Shown in pieces: positions 17,937-27,437 of a stretch of DNA of 64,000 nt. How positions within the stretch are numbered: the stretch's first letter is position 1; every line of letters starts with the position of its first letter. The DNA is from Streptomyces sp. TG1A-60. Lineage in GTDB: Bacteria > Actinomycetota > Actinomycetes > Streptomycetales > Streptomycetaceae. The notes below the pieces were generated by a model that saw nothing but the letters and a program-made list of their open reading frames with translations, searched no databases and had not been told where the DNA came from. A program made the translations under genes and the position numbers. The stretch spans positions 5,580,001-5,644,000 of the forward strand of contig NZ_CP147520.1 in the NCBI RefSeq assembly GCF_037201975.1. The letters run 5' to 3'.

Positions 17937-18117
17937 TCGTGTGTGACCTCCGTCCCTCCTTGAGCACGGGTGGCTCTGGAGGCGTATAGCTCTGCGGACG
18001 TCCTTCTTTCCCGCCGCGTGTCGGGACCGGTACGAAGGCGTCGCTGACCGTATTGGTCCGGCCGTGGCAGAATCAAACGGCCGGAAGGGGGGCGCTGCCC
18101 GACGGGAGGGAGAAGCG

Positions 18118-18288
18118 ATGCCTGCGAGCATCCGCGGAGAGGTCCACGACCTTCCCGCAGCGGTGGTGATGCGGAGCAGAACCGCCCTTCTCTGCCCTTC
18201 CTGCGGCTCGCTTCACGTTGCCCAAGTACTCGGTGACAACGGAGGGATCTCCTACGTGTGCACGGCCTGCGGCCACAGCTGGAGCTGA
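18118..18288 (+). CDS. Small zinc-ribbon protein (56 aa)
   Basis: The ATG at 18118 follows GGGAGGGAGAAG. The product contains a four-cysteine zinc ribbon, LLCPSCGSLHVAQ...YVCTACGHSWS (CxxC-x17-CxxC). Such small ribbons bind zinc and often contact nucleic acid or RNA polymerase; the role here is unknown. A possible promoter CTGACC-N18-CAGAAT lies at 18044-18073. It is 3 bp upstream of a second cysteine-rich gene, so the two form an operon between two tRNA genes. Confidence 0.75.
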   Translation: MPASIRGEVHDLPAAVVMRSRTALLCPSCGSLHVAQVLGDNGGISYVCTACGHSWS

Positions 18289-18291
18289 ACG

Positions 18292-18525
18292 ATGGGTGCA
18301 CACAGGAGGAAATGCGACTGGTGCGGCAGCGGCACGCCCATCGTCCGCGACATGGAGCCCGTCAACGCCGACTACCAGTACTGGTGCGAGGAATGCGCCC
18401 GAGCGCTGATCATAAAAGGCGACCCCATCGAGACGTACCGTGAGCTGGAGGGCGAGCCGATCTACGGCCGGCTCCTCGAAGAACACTGCACGCTCAAGCG
18501 TTTCTACTCGTTCGTGACGGCCTGA
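18292..18525 (+). CDS. Small cysteine-rich zinc-finger protein (77 aa)
   Basis: It starts 3 bp after the previous stop. MGAHRRKCDWCGSGTP and YQYWCEECAR give a CxxC-x19-CxxC pattern consistent with one zinc site. A further Cys lies in LLEEHCTLKRF. The rest is charged and soluble. No named family is recognised. It is probably translated with the upstream ribbon protein, and the two may act together. Confidence 0.75.
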   Translation: MGAHRRKCDWCGSGTPIVRDMEPVNADYQYWCEECARALIIKGDPIETYRELEGEPIYGRLLEEHCTLKRFYSFVTA

Positions 18526-18732
18526 GCGCTCGGCACCCCTCGGGGCCGGGAGAGGAGGCGGGTCGAGGGGGCGGGTCGTCGCGCGGAGACCCGGCTGCGC
18601 CAACTCCGCGCCGCTCCGCCGCTGTTCCGGTCGGCCGGCCCGCCTCCGTCGCCCGGCGGCGGCGCAGAGGAGGGTCGGCGGGCCCCCGTCAGCCCCCGGA
18701 GCCACCTCTGATCCGTGCATGACGGAAACGAT

Positions 18733-18761
18733 TTGGTGGTGCGCGCGGGGACCGGTAATGT
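18733..18761 (+). promoter_or_regulatory. Promoter of tRNA-Ala copy 2
   Basis: TTGGTG (18733-18738) and TAATGT (18756-18761) are separated by 17 bp, about 40 nt before the tRNA 5' end. The surrounding 18526-18732 stretch holds no gene. Confidence 0.6.
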
Positions 18762-18801
18762 TGGCGCAGTCGCCAGGGAGACCGGGCGGACAGCACGGCA
18801 A

Positions 18802-18874
18802 GGGGCTATAGCTCAGTTGGTAGAGCGCCTGCATGGCATGCAGGAGGTCAGGAGTTCAATTCTCCTTAGCTCCA
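18802..18874 (+). tRNA. tRNA-Ala (anticodon GGC), copy 2
   Basis: This is identical over all 73 nt to the copy at 17818-17890, including the G3:U70 pair and GGC anticodon. It is 911 bp downstream. Identity extends only a few bases beyond the 3' end (CAGAAT). It has its own promoter and terminator. Confidence 0.97.
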
Positions 18875-18881
18875 CAGAATG

Positions 18882-18905
18882 GACCCCGTCCAAGTGGACG
18901 GGGTC
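18882..18905 (+). terminator. Terminator after tRNA-Ala copy 2
   Basis: GACCCCGTCC (18882-18891), loop AAGT, and GGACGGGGTC (18896-18905) make a perfect 10-bp stem followed by TTC, 8 nt from the tRNA end. Confidence 0.85.
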
Positions 18906-18930
18906 TTCGCGTTGTTGACGGTGACAGGCA

Positions 18931-18971
18931 GAAGGCCGGGCCCCTCCCTCTCGGGAACGGGCCCGGCCTTC
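18931..18971. terminator. Terminator for the minus-strand redox operon
   Basis: GAAGGCCGGGCCC (18931-18943) and its exact complement at 18959-18971 form a 13-bp stem, 7 bp from the stop of the NuoF-like gene on the minus strand. Confidence 0.8.
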
Positions 18972-18977
18972 GGGTGC

Positions 18978-20591
18978 TCAGCGACCGCTGCCCAGGGCCC
19001 GACGGCCGCGGACCTGCGAGAGGACCGGCAGGTTGCGGGACGGGGCGGAGGCGCGGTTGTCCTCCTCGACGCGCAGGGCAAGGGCGGGGCAGCGGCGTAC
19101 CGCGCGGAGGGCCTTGGCCTCGGCGTACTGGGGGACCTTCGCCTGGGCGACGGTGGGGAAGCCGTCGGCACCGAGCTGGAAGACCTCCGGGAGGACGTCG
19201 GCACACAGGCCGTGGCCCCGGCAGAGCGTCCAGTCGACGAAGATCCTCTGGCGGCTGGCGCCGCTCTCCTCGCCGGCGCCGCCAGGGATGCCGGTCGGCA
19301 TCCTGCCGCCCTCGAAGAGCGGCAGCACGCCCTCCACCGGGCGTCCGCAGCCGTTGCCGAGGACATGCGCGGCGAGGTCGTCCGTGAACGCCTTGATGGT
19401 CGACTCCAGGAACATCGCGGAGCCGTCCGGGTGCGAGCACGCGCCGCGCCGCTTCACGTTCTTCGCGACCTGCTTGAGGGCCTCCAGGGCGGCCGGTCCG
19501 CCGCCGTTGAGAATGTCCTCCATGCCGCGCGCGGCGGCCGGCAGACCGAGGTAGCAGGGGCCGCACTGGCCCGCGCTCTCCTCGGCGAGCCACTTGGCGA
19601 CCTGGAGCGACTCGCCGAGGGGGCAGGTCTCCTGGCTGATCGGCAGGATCGCGCCCGCGCCGAGCGCGCCGCCCACCGCGTCCAGCGAGTTCCGTGAGAC
19701 GACCGCCTCGTTGACCGTCGCCGCGTCGATCCACTTGCCGTGGTAGCCGCCGGTCAGCACGCCCTGCGGGACCGGGGGCGCGCCGGCGAGCTGCAGGATG
19801 TAGCGCAGCGGCACGCCGGTGGGCGCCTCGATCACCATGGGGCGGGCGACCGCGCCGGAGACCGTGAGCATGACGGTGCCCGGCTCGTCGTACAGGCCCG
19901 TGTTGCCGTAGCGCTCGGAGCCGATGCGGGCGCCGATGGCGAGCTGGGCGAACGTCTCGGCGTTGGAGAGCAGGGTCGGCGCGCCACCGACACCGCTCTT
20001 GGACGCGCTGGTCTTGCGGCCCGGCGGGATGGCCGGACCGCCGTCGATCGAACGGATCAAGGACGCGGCGGCGCCGGTGATCATGCGGACCGGGTTGCGC
20101 TGCACACTCGCGCGGATGGCGGCGCCCCGCCGGTTGCTGAGGCCGCGCTCGGCGAGGGCGGCCTCCATCGACCGCTGGGTGGATTCACGTGTCACCCCTA
20201 TGACCAACTGGCGGGCGCCCAGCGCCTCCGCCACCAGCAGGGCGCCGTCCAGGATGAGATGCGGGGCACGGTTGATCAGGACCGTGTCCTTGCGGCAGGC
20301 GGGTTCGTCCTCGCTGCCGTTGACGACCACGACGGGTCGGATGCCGCGCTTGATCGCCGACTCGGCGACCGACCGCAGCTTCTTGTGGAACGGGAAGCCC
20401 GCGCCGCCCCTGCCCTTCAGGTTGATCCGTTCGGAGAGTTGCGCGAGCTGTTCGCCGCCCATCGGTTCGAGCGGACCGTGCACCTTCAGGTGCATGGGGA
20501 GGTCGAGTCTCTCGACGAGGTCGAAGCCCGAGGTGAGCTGGGGGAGCCCCACCACACGGACTTCGGGCACGTCGGGAAGGGCCTCGTTCAC
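18978..20591 (-). CDS. NuoF-like flavoprotein fused to a ferredoxin domain
   Basis: The product is 537 residues and resembles the 51-kDa NADH dehydrogenase subunit. KGRGGAGFP (59-67) is the FMN/NADH glycine loop and VVVNGSEDEPACRKDT follows. An SLBB-type segment lies near 240-320. The cluster region reads ESAGQCGPC (338-346) and ends at C385; the usual first cysteine (ESCGxCxPC) is Ala340, leaving three cysteines. After a linker, residues 450-510 form a small ferredoxin with CRGHGLC (C457, C463) and RCPALAL (C501), a three-cysteine layout typical of [3Fe-4S] ferredoxins. Its GTG overlaps the upstream membrane gene by 4 bp (GTGA). It likely passes electrons between NAD(P)H and that cytochrome; direction and acceptor are unknown. 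Confidence 0.85.
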   Translation of the reverse strand: MNEALPDVPEVRVVGLPQLTSGFDLVERLDLPMHLKVHGPLEPMGGEQLAQLSERINLKGRGGAGFPFHKKLRSVAESAIKRGIRPVVVVNGSEDEPACRKDTVLINRAPHLILDGALLVAEALGARQLVIGVTRESTQRSMEAALAERGLSNRRGAAIRASVQRNPVRMITGAAASLIRSIDGGPAIPPGRKTSASKSGVGGAPTLLSNAETFAQLAIGARIGSERYGNTGLYDEPGTVMLTVSGAVARPMVIEAPTGVPLRYILQLAGAPPVPQGVLTGGYHGKWIDAATVNEAVVSRNSLDAVGGALGAGAILPISQETCPLGESLQVAKWLAEESAGQCGPCYLGLPAAARGMEDILNGGGPAALEALKQVAKNVKRRGACSHPDGSAMFLESTIKAFTDDLAAHVLGNGCGRPVEGVLPLFEGGRMPTGIPGGAGEESGASRQRIFVDWTLCRGHGLCADVLPEVFQLGADGFPTVAQAKVPQYAEAKALRAVRRCPALALRVEEDNRASAPSRNLPVLSQVRGRRALGSGR

Positions 20592-21904
20592 TTAAAGCCT
20601 CCGGAAGGCGCGTTCCAGGGTTCACCTGAGTTCGGCGCGTCGTAGTCGAACGCGCCGGACACGGTTTCAGTGGCGGGACCGCTGTTGTACGTGTCGTTCG
20701 GGTTGTACGTGTCGTAGGGGGTGTTCGTCTCAGCCGTTCCGTAGGAAGTTTCGGAAACCCCCGTGTCGTACGTCTCGCCCTGGTAGGTCTGGCCCGGGTA
20801 CGCAGGCCCCGTGAGCGGCTGACCGGCGAAGGTGTCCTGCATCGGGTCGTATGCCGACGGGGGCGCCTCGCCGACCGGCGGCGGGGACGGGGCCGGCCAG
20901 CGGGTGCCCGTGCCGCCGCCGTCGTCCATGCGGGGCATGGCCTGCGTGGGCTGCATGTCCAAGGGCTGCTGCTGGGTCAGATAGGGAGCCGTGGGTTCCG
21001 GGGAACGCGGGCTCATCGACACCGCGCGGTACGCCGCCGCGAAGCCGGGGCCGGAGTCGGCCGACGCGGACGCCGTCCGCTGCGGAGGGACAAGCGGGTC
21101 GCCGAGCGAGGGGCTCTCGCCGCCGAAGCCGGGCAGCGGGAACTGTCCGGTGTCGCGCACCTGGTCGCGCTGCCCGCCTTCGCGCCGGCCGCCCTCGCGG
21201 CGACCCTCGGGCTCCTCGCGCGACTGCAGGGCGCCGCGGGACTTCATGAGATCTTCGACCGCGGGGGGCCGCTGGCCGTCGGTGCCCATCATCCCGGTGA
21301 TCCAGTCGACCACCGTGCGCTTGACCGGGCGGGGCGCGGCACGCAGCAGCAGCGCGGCGGCGACGGCGACGAGCGCGAGCGCGTAGAGGATCATGAAGAA
21401 CGGCTTCGCCGGGCGACCCGCGTAGAGTCCGTGGACGAGCGCGAAACACCAGGCGGGGTAGGCCATCATGTGGTACGCCCGCCAGCGCGCCGCGACGGGC
21501 GCCGGGCTCGCGAAGCGGCTGCGGAGCGCGCCCGTGACAGCCGTGGCGATTATGAGCAGCGCGGCCAGCGAGCCGAAGCCGATGAGTACGGCCCTGCCCG
21601 CGAACTCCTCGTCCGAGAGAGCGAGGCTGAAGGGGATCAGCGCCGAGAGGAACGTGGTGTGGCCGAGCCCCACCTTGACCGCGATGTGCACCAGGAGGAA
21701 GACGACCGAGGCGATCGCGGTCGTCCGGTGCACCCCCTGCGCCATGATCCGATGGCGCGCCGTGAGGAGGACCCGGTCCTGGGCGATGAGTCCCCAGATC
21801 ACGGAGGCGCTGAGGCAGACGAGCGACAGGACACCCGTACCGAAGTTGAAGAACTCCATCAGCCAGTCGTCTACGGTGCCGTCGTCCGTCGTCTCCGCTA
21901 CCAC
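20588..21904 (-). CDS. Ferric reductase-like transmembrane protein (cytochrome b type)
   Basis: The GTG at 21904 is preceded by GGGGAGG with a 6-nt gap; the frame extends 12 codons further to 21940 without support. The N-terminal ~220 residues hold about five or six hydrophobic helices. Histidines suited to haem b are in MAQGVHRTT, FLLVHIAVKVG, RWRAYHMMAY and CFALVHGLYAG. The C-terminal ~210 residues are low-complexity, first Arg/Glu-rich ([16 protein letters not shown]), then Pro/Thr/Tyr-rich. This fits the ferric reductase-like TM family (PF01794). It is the first gene of a two-gene operon with the NuoF-ferredoxin fusion. Confidence 0.82.
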   Translation of the reverse strand: MVAETTDDGTVDDWLMEFFNFGTGVLSLVCLSASVIWGLIAQDRVLLTARHRIMAQGVHRTTAIASVVFLLVHIAVKVGLGHTTFLSALIPFSLALSDEEFAGRAVLIGFGSLAALLIIATAVTGALRSRFASPAPVAARWRAYHMMAYPAWCFALVHGLYAGRPAKPFFMILYALALVAVAAALLLRAAPRPVKRTVVDWITGMMGTDGQRPPAVEDLMKSRGALQSREEPEGRREGGRREGGQRDQVRDTGQFPLPGFGGESPSLGDPLVPPQRTASASADSGPGFAAAYRAVSMSPRSPEPTAPYLTQQQPLDMQPTQAMPRMDDGGGTGTRWPAPSPPPVGEAPPSAYDPMQDTFAGQPLTGPAYPGQTYQGETYDTGVSETSYGTAETNTPYDTYNPNDTYNSGPATETVSGAFDYDAPNSGEPWNAPSGGFK

Positions 21905-22269
21905 GGCATACCTCCCCACATCGCGATGAAGGGCGTGCACAGCGGAACGGCGGCCGTCCCGGCGCCGTGGGGCGACCGGCCCGGCGCGGGGAGCGGGCCG
22001 TTACTGCTACGAGGGTTCATAGAGGCGACTCCGAACAGTTCGGGAAAGCGGGTCCCGTGACTCGCACTCTAGGTGGAGCCAAACCGGGCAGTACGAGGTT
22101 TGGGCCATCGCGTTGTTATCAAAGGCCAATCTCACATTGGCGATGCACCTTAGAGACCGTTACGCGAAGTAACATTTGAACGATGTTCAACTTTTTGGCT
22201 GATTCTGATGGCTGACAATCGACGCTCGCGTGTCCATGGAGCTCGTCGCGACGCGCGCGGAGGCTGCGG

Positions 22270-22281
22270 TACCCTGATCCC
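22270..22281 (+). promoter_or_regulatory. -10 element for the leuS leader transcript
   Basis: TACCCT at 22270-22275 is placed so that initiation 6-7 nt downstream would begin at or next to the A of the leader-peptide ATG (22282). This would make the leader transcript leaderless. No good -35 box is visible. The region 21905-22269 between the divergent redox operon and leuS shows no gene. Confidence 0.4.
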
Positions 22282-22320
22282 ATGCGTGCCGTACGCCTTC
22301 TGCTTAGCGAGCCGCGCTGA
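22282..22320 (+). CDS. Leucine leader peptide upstream of leuS (12 aa)
   Basis: ATG at 22282 encodes MRAVRLLLSEPR and stops at TGA 22318-22320. It has three consecutive Leu codons (CTT CTG CTT). Two of them are CTT, rare in this GC-rich genome, so the ribosome should pause when charged tRNA-Leu is low. It is followed by alternative hairpins and an intrinsic terminator before leuS, the arrangement of a classical attenuator. Published comparative work, as I recall it, predicted attenuators before leuS in some Streptomyces. Confidence 0.8.
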   Translation: MRAVRLLLSEPR

Positions 22321-22396
22321 TCAGTCCCGGCCACCGGTGAACCGGGTGGGTCGGAATCGGCGCGGCGTCCCCTCCTGTGCGAGGGGATTTTTCGTT
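22311..22396 (+). promoter_or_regulatory. leuS attenuator with intrinsic terminator
   Basis: The last codons and stop of the leader (22311-22320, GCCGCGCTGA) can pair with 22357-22366 (TCGGCGCGGC) in ten consecutive pairs including one G-U. Between them CCACC...GGTGG forms a small hairpin. Directly after comes TCCCCTC (22368-22374), loop CTGTGC, GAGGGGA (22381-22387), then TTTTTCGTTTT. This is the only strong U-tract terminator I found in the window. A ribosome stalled on the Leu codons would mask 22311-22320 and change the fold, allowing readthrough into leuS when leucyl-tRNA is scarce. The antiterminator pairing itself was not established. Confidence 0.7.
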
Positions 22397-22448
22397 TTCG
22401 GACAACGAACAGCCGCTGGCAGAGACGATCGATGGAGCTTTGAGGATC

Positions 22449-25313
<2,865 letters not shown>

Positions 25314-25392
25314 GCGCAGGTGGGGGAGGTCGCGTCGGCGTAGCGGCGACTGATCGAGCGGTACACGGCGGGCAGCGGATGGGGGCTTCCCC

Positions 25393-25438
25393 TACGGGCA
25401 GGTTCGGGGTTCCGGTACGGGCAGGTTCGGGGTTCCGG
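25393..25438 (+). repeat. Perfect tandem duplication, 2 x 23 bp
   Basis: The 23-bp unit starting TACGGGCAGGTTCGGGG occurs twice without mismatch (25393-25415, 25416-25438) in the leuS-25517 gap. Confidence 0.85.
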
Positions 25439-25516
25439 TGGAACTACGGACCTGTCCGTTGCGTTTACCGTTGAAGAGGGCCGCAGCACATCTCGTGCCG
25501 GTCGAAGGAGGAGCGC

Positions 25517-26323
25517 GTGGAAGCCGTGATCGCAGTCGTCGCCCTGCTCTTCGTGCTGCTCGTGGTACTGGGGGCGTACGCCACGGTGAAGGCGGTCGGC
25601 GCGGCCAAGCGCGGCGTGGACCGTACGATCACACAGGCCAGGCGGACCGTCGAGGACACCACTCTGCGCGCCAGGAGCCTCGCCCAGCCTGGACCGGTGG
25701 GACAACTGGCCGATCTGCGACTGAAGTTGCGCAGCTCGATGCGGGCCACGCAGGAGGCGTTGCAGGCGGGCGTGGGCGAGGACGAGTCCCTGAAGGAGTC
25801 CCTGACCCTCTTCGAACAGCTCAGCAAGCACGGCCGGGAGCTGGACGACGAGCTTCGACGCCTGGAGCCCGAGCCCGACCGCGCGAAGCTGTCCCAGCTG
25901 CTGCCCGCGCTGCGGGAGCGTACGGAGCGGATCATCAAGTCCGCCGACTCGCTGCGCTGGGCGGCGCACGACCGGGCCCGCAAGTTCGCGGAGGACGGCC
26001 TGGACACGCTCAGCGCGCAGATCGACGTCGAGGCGGGCGCACTGCGGCACTGGACGACCGAGCCCGAGTCCGTGTGGCCCCAGGCCCCCGAGACCCACAC
26101 GCCCGAGGTCCGGAAGCCCAAGGCCCAGGCATCCAAGGCCGAGCCCACTCCGGTCTGGCCGGAGGCGCCGAAGCCCGAGTCCAGTGCCTCCACCGGGCAG
26201 ACGTGGCAGGAGACGCCCGAGTCCCGCACCGCCGAGGAGTCGCCCCGGCCCGCGATCACCCCGCCGGCAGCGCGGCCGACCTATCCGTGGCAGAAGAAGC
26301 CCCGCCCGGAGAGCACGACTTGA
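25517..26323 (+). CDS. Membrane-anchored coiled-coil protein of unknown function
   Basis: The product is 268 residues from the GTG at 25517, with GAAGGAGGAGC just upstream. An N-terminal membrane segment (AVIAVVALLFVLLVVLGAYATV, 3-24) is followed by ~180 residues of charged heptad-like helix (SLKESLTLFEQLSKHGREL, LLPALRERTERIIKSAD). The C-terminus is a Pro/Glu/Trp-containing disordered tail with repeated VWPxAPxP units. It is probably anchored with the coiled coil in the cytoplasm. No family with known activity is recognised. Confidence 0.78.
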   Translation: MEAVIAVVALLFVLLVVLGAYATVKAVGAAKRGVDRTITQARRTVEDTTLRARSLAQPGPVGQLADLRLKLRSSMRATQEALQAGVGEDESLKESLTLFEQLSKHGRELDDELRRLEPEPDRAKLSQLLPALRERTERIIKSADSLRWAAHDRARKFAEDGLDTLSAQIDVEAGALRHWTTEPESVWPQAPETHTPEVRKPKAQASKAEPTPVWPEAPKPESSASTGQTWQETPESRTAEESPRPAITPPAARPTYPWQKKPRPESTT

Positions 26324-26404
26324 GCCGGTCGGCTCGGTCTGCCCGGTCGCGGGCGGGTGGGGTCGGGCTGCCGTCGGCCGGACTTGGCGGGTAACCTCCA
26401 GCTC

Positions 26405-27250
26405 ATGTCCCGCCATGTCGCGATCGTCACCGATTCAACGGCCTACCTGCCGCCGCCGGCGATGGAGCGTCACGGCATCACCGCGGTGCCGTTGACCGTG
26501 GTCCTCGGCGACCAGGCGCTGGAAGAGGGCACCGAGATCTCGGCCCGATCCCTCGCCCAGGCGCTGCAGAAGCGACGGTCCGTCACCACCTCCCGCCCCA
26601 GCCCCGAGCTGTTCGCGGAGACCTACCGCAGGGTCGCGGAAACGGGGGCCACTGGCATCGTCTCCCTCCATCTGTCCGCCGAGTTCTCGGGCACGTACGA
26701 CGCGGCCGTGCTCGCCGCGCGCGAGGCACCCGTGCCGGTGCGCGTGGTGGACACCGGGATGGTCGCGATGGCCCTCGGCTTCTGCGCCCTGGCCGCCGCC
26801 GAGTCGGCGGCGGCGGGCGGCACGGTGGACGAGGCCGTCACGGCCGCCGAGAAGCGGGCCGCGGGCACGTCCGCGTTCTTTTACGTCGACACCCTGGACT
26901 ATCTCCGCCGGGGCGGGCGGATCGGCGCGGCGCAGGCCCTGTTCGGTTCCGCGCTGGCGGTCAAGCCGCTGCTCCAACTGGAGGGCGGTCGCATCGAGAT
27001 GCTGGAGAAGGTCCGTACGGCCTCCCGGGCGATCGCCCGCCTGGAGGAGATCGTCGCCGAGCGGGCGGGCGGCGCGCCGGTCGACATCGCCGTCCATCAT
27101 CTCGCCGCGCCCGAGCGGGCCTCGGCGCTCGCGGAGCGGCTGCGGGACCGGGTGCCAGGGCTGGCCGATCTGCATGTGAGCGAGGTCGGGGCGGTGATCG
27201 GGGCGCATACGGGGCCCGGGTTGTTGGGAGCGGTTGTCTCGCCTCGGTGA
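26405..27250 (+). CDS. DegV family fatty-acid-binding protein
   Basis: The product is 281 residues with the DegV start VAIVTDSTAYLP, then KRRSVTTSRPSPELF, SLHLSAEFSGTYDAA and FFYVDTLDYLRRGGRIG. In this family a fatty acid lies between two domains and is presented to a fatty-acid kinase (FakA/FakB system in Firmicutes). No FakA-like kinase gene is nearby. The start is the ATG at 26405, matching the canonical N-terminus. Confidence 0.93.
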   Translation: MSRHVAIVTDSTAYLPPPAMERHGITAVPLTVVLGDQALEEGTEISARSLAQALQKRRSVTTSRPSPELFAETYRRVAETGATGIVSLHLSAEFSGTYDAAVLAAREAPVPVRVVDTGMVAMALGFCALAAAESAAAGGTVDEAVTAAEKRAAGTSAFFYVDTLDYLRRGGRIGAAQALFGSALAVKPLLQLEGGRIEMLEKVRTASRAIARLEEIVAERAGGAPVDIAVHHLAAPERASALAERLRDRVPGLADLHVSEVGAVIGAHTGPGLLGAVVSPR

Positions 27251-27263
27251 AGGGCGTCGGCGA

Positions 27264-27335
27264 TGTCTTGTCTCCGGTGGGTGTCCTGTCTCCGGTGGGT
27301 GTCTCGTGTCCGGTAGGTGTCTCGTTTCCGGTGGT
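27264..27335 (+). repeat. Four tandem 18-bp repeats
   Basis: Units of the form TGTCYTGTCTCCGGTGGG occupy 27264-27281, 27282-27299, 27300-27317 and 27318-27335. Copies 1 and 2 differ by one base, and copies 3 and 4 by a few more. They lie between degV and comEA. Confidence 0.85.
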
Positions 27336-27359
27336 TAGTCGCTCGTGTGAGTGACGGAG

Positions 27360-27386
27360 TTATCCACAACTGGGCGGTAATCCACG
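27360..27386 (+). promoter_or_regulatory. DnaA-box-like sequences upstream of comEA
   Basis: TTATCCACA at 27360-27368 equals the E. coli consensus DnaA box, and TAATCCACG at 27378-27386 is a weaker match 18 bp later in the same orientation. The Streptomyces consensus is usually TTGTCCACA. The pair could be a DnaA-regulated promoter site or chance. Confidence 0.35.
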
Positions 27387-27437
27387 GGAATGGAGCAAGA
27401 TCATCTCCAGTGCGCGGTCTTGCCTGATCCTCGTCGC

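Noticed and set aside
25314-25516. Possible T-box or riboswitch between leuS and the coiled-coil gene
   Set aside because: Only a tandem 23-bp duplication is seen; no conserved T-box sequence or terminator/antiterminator pair.
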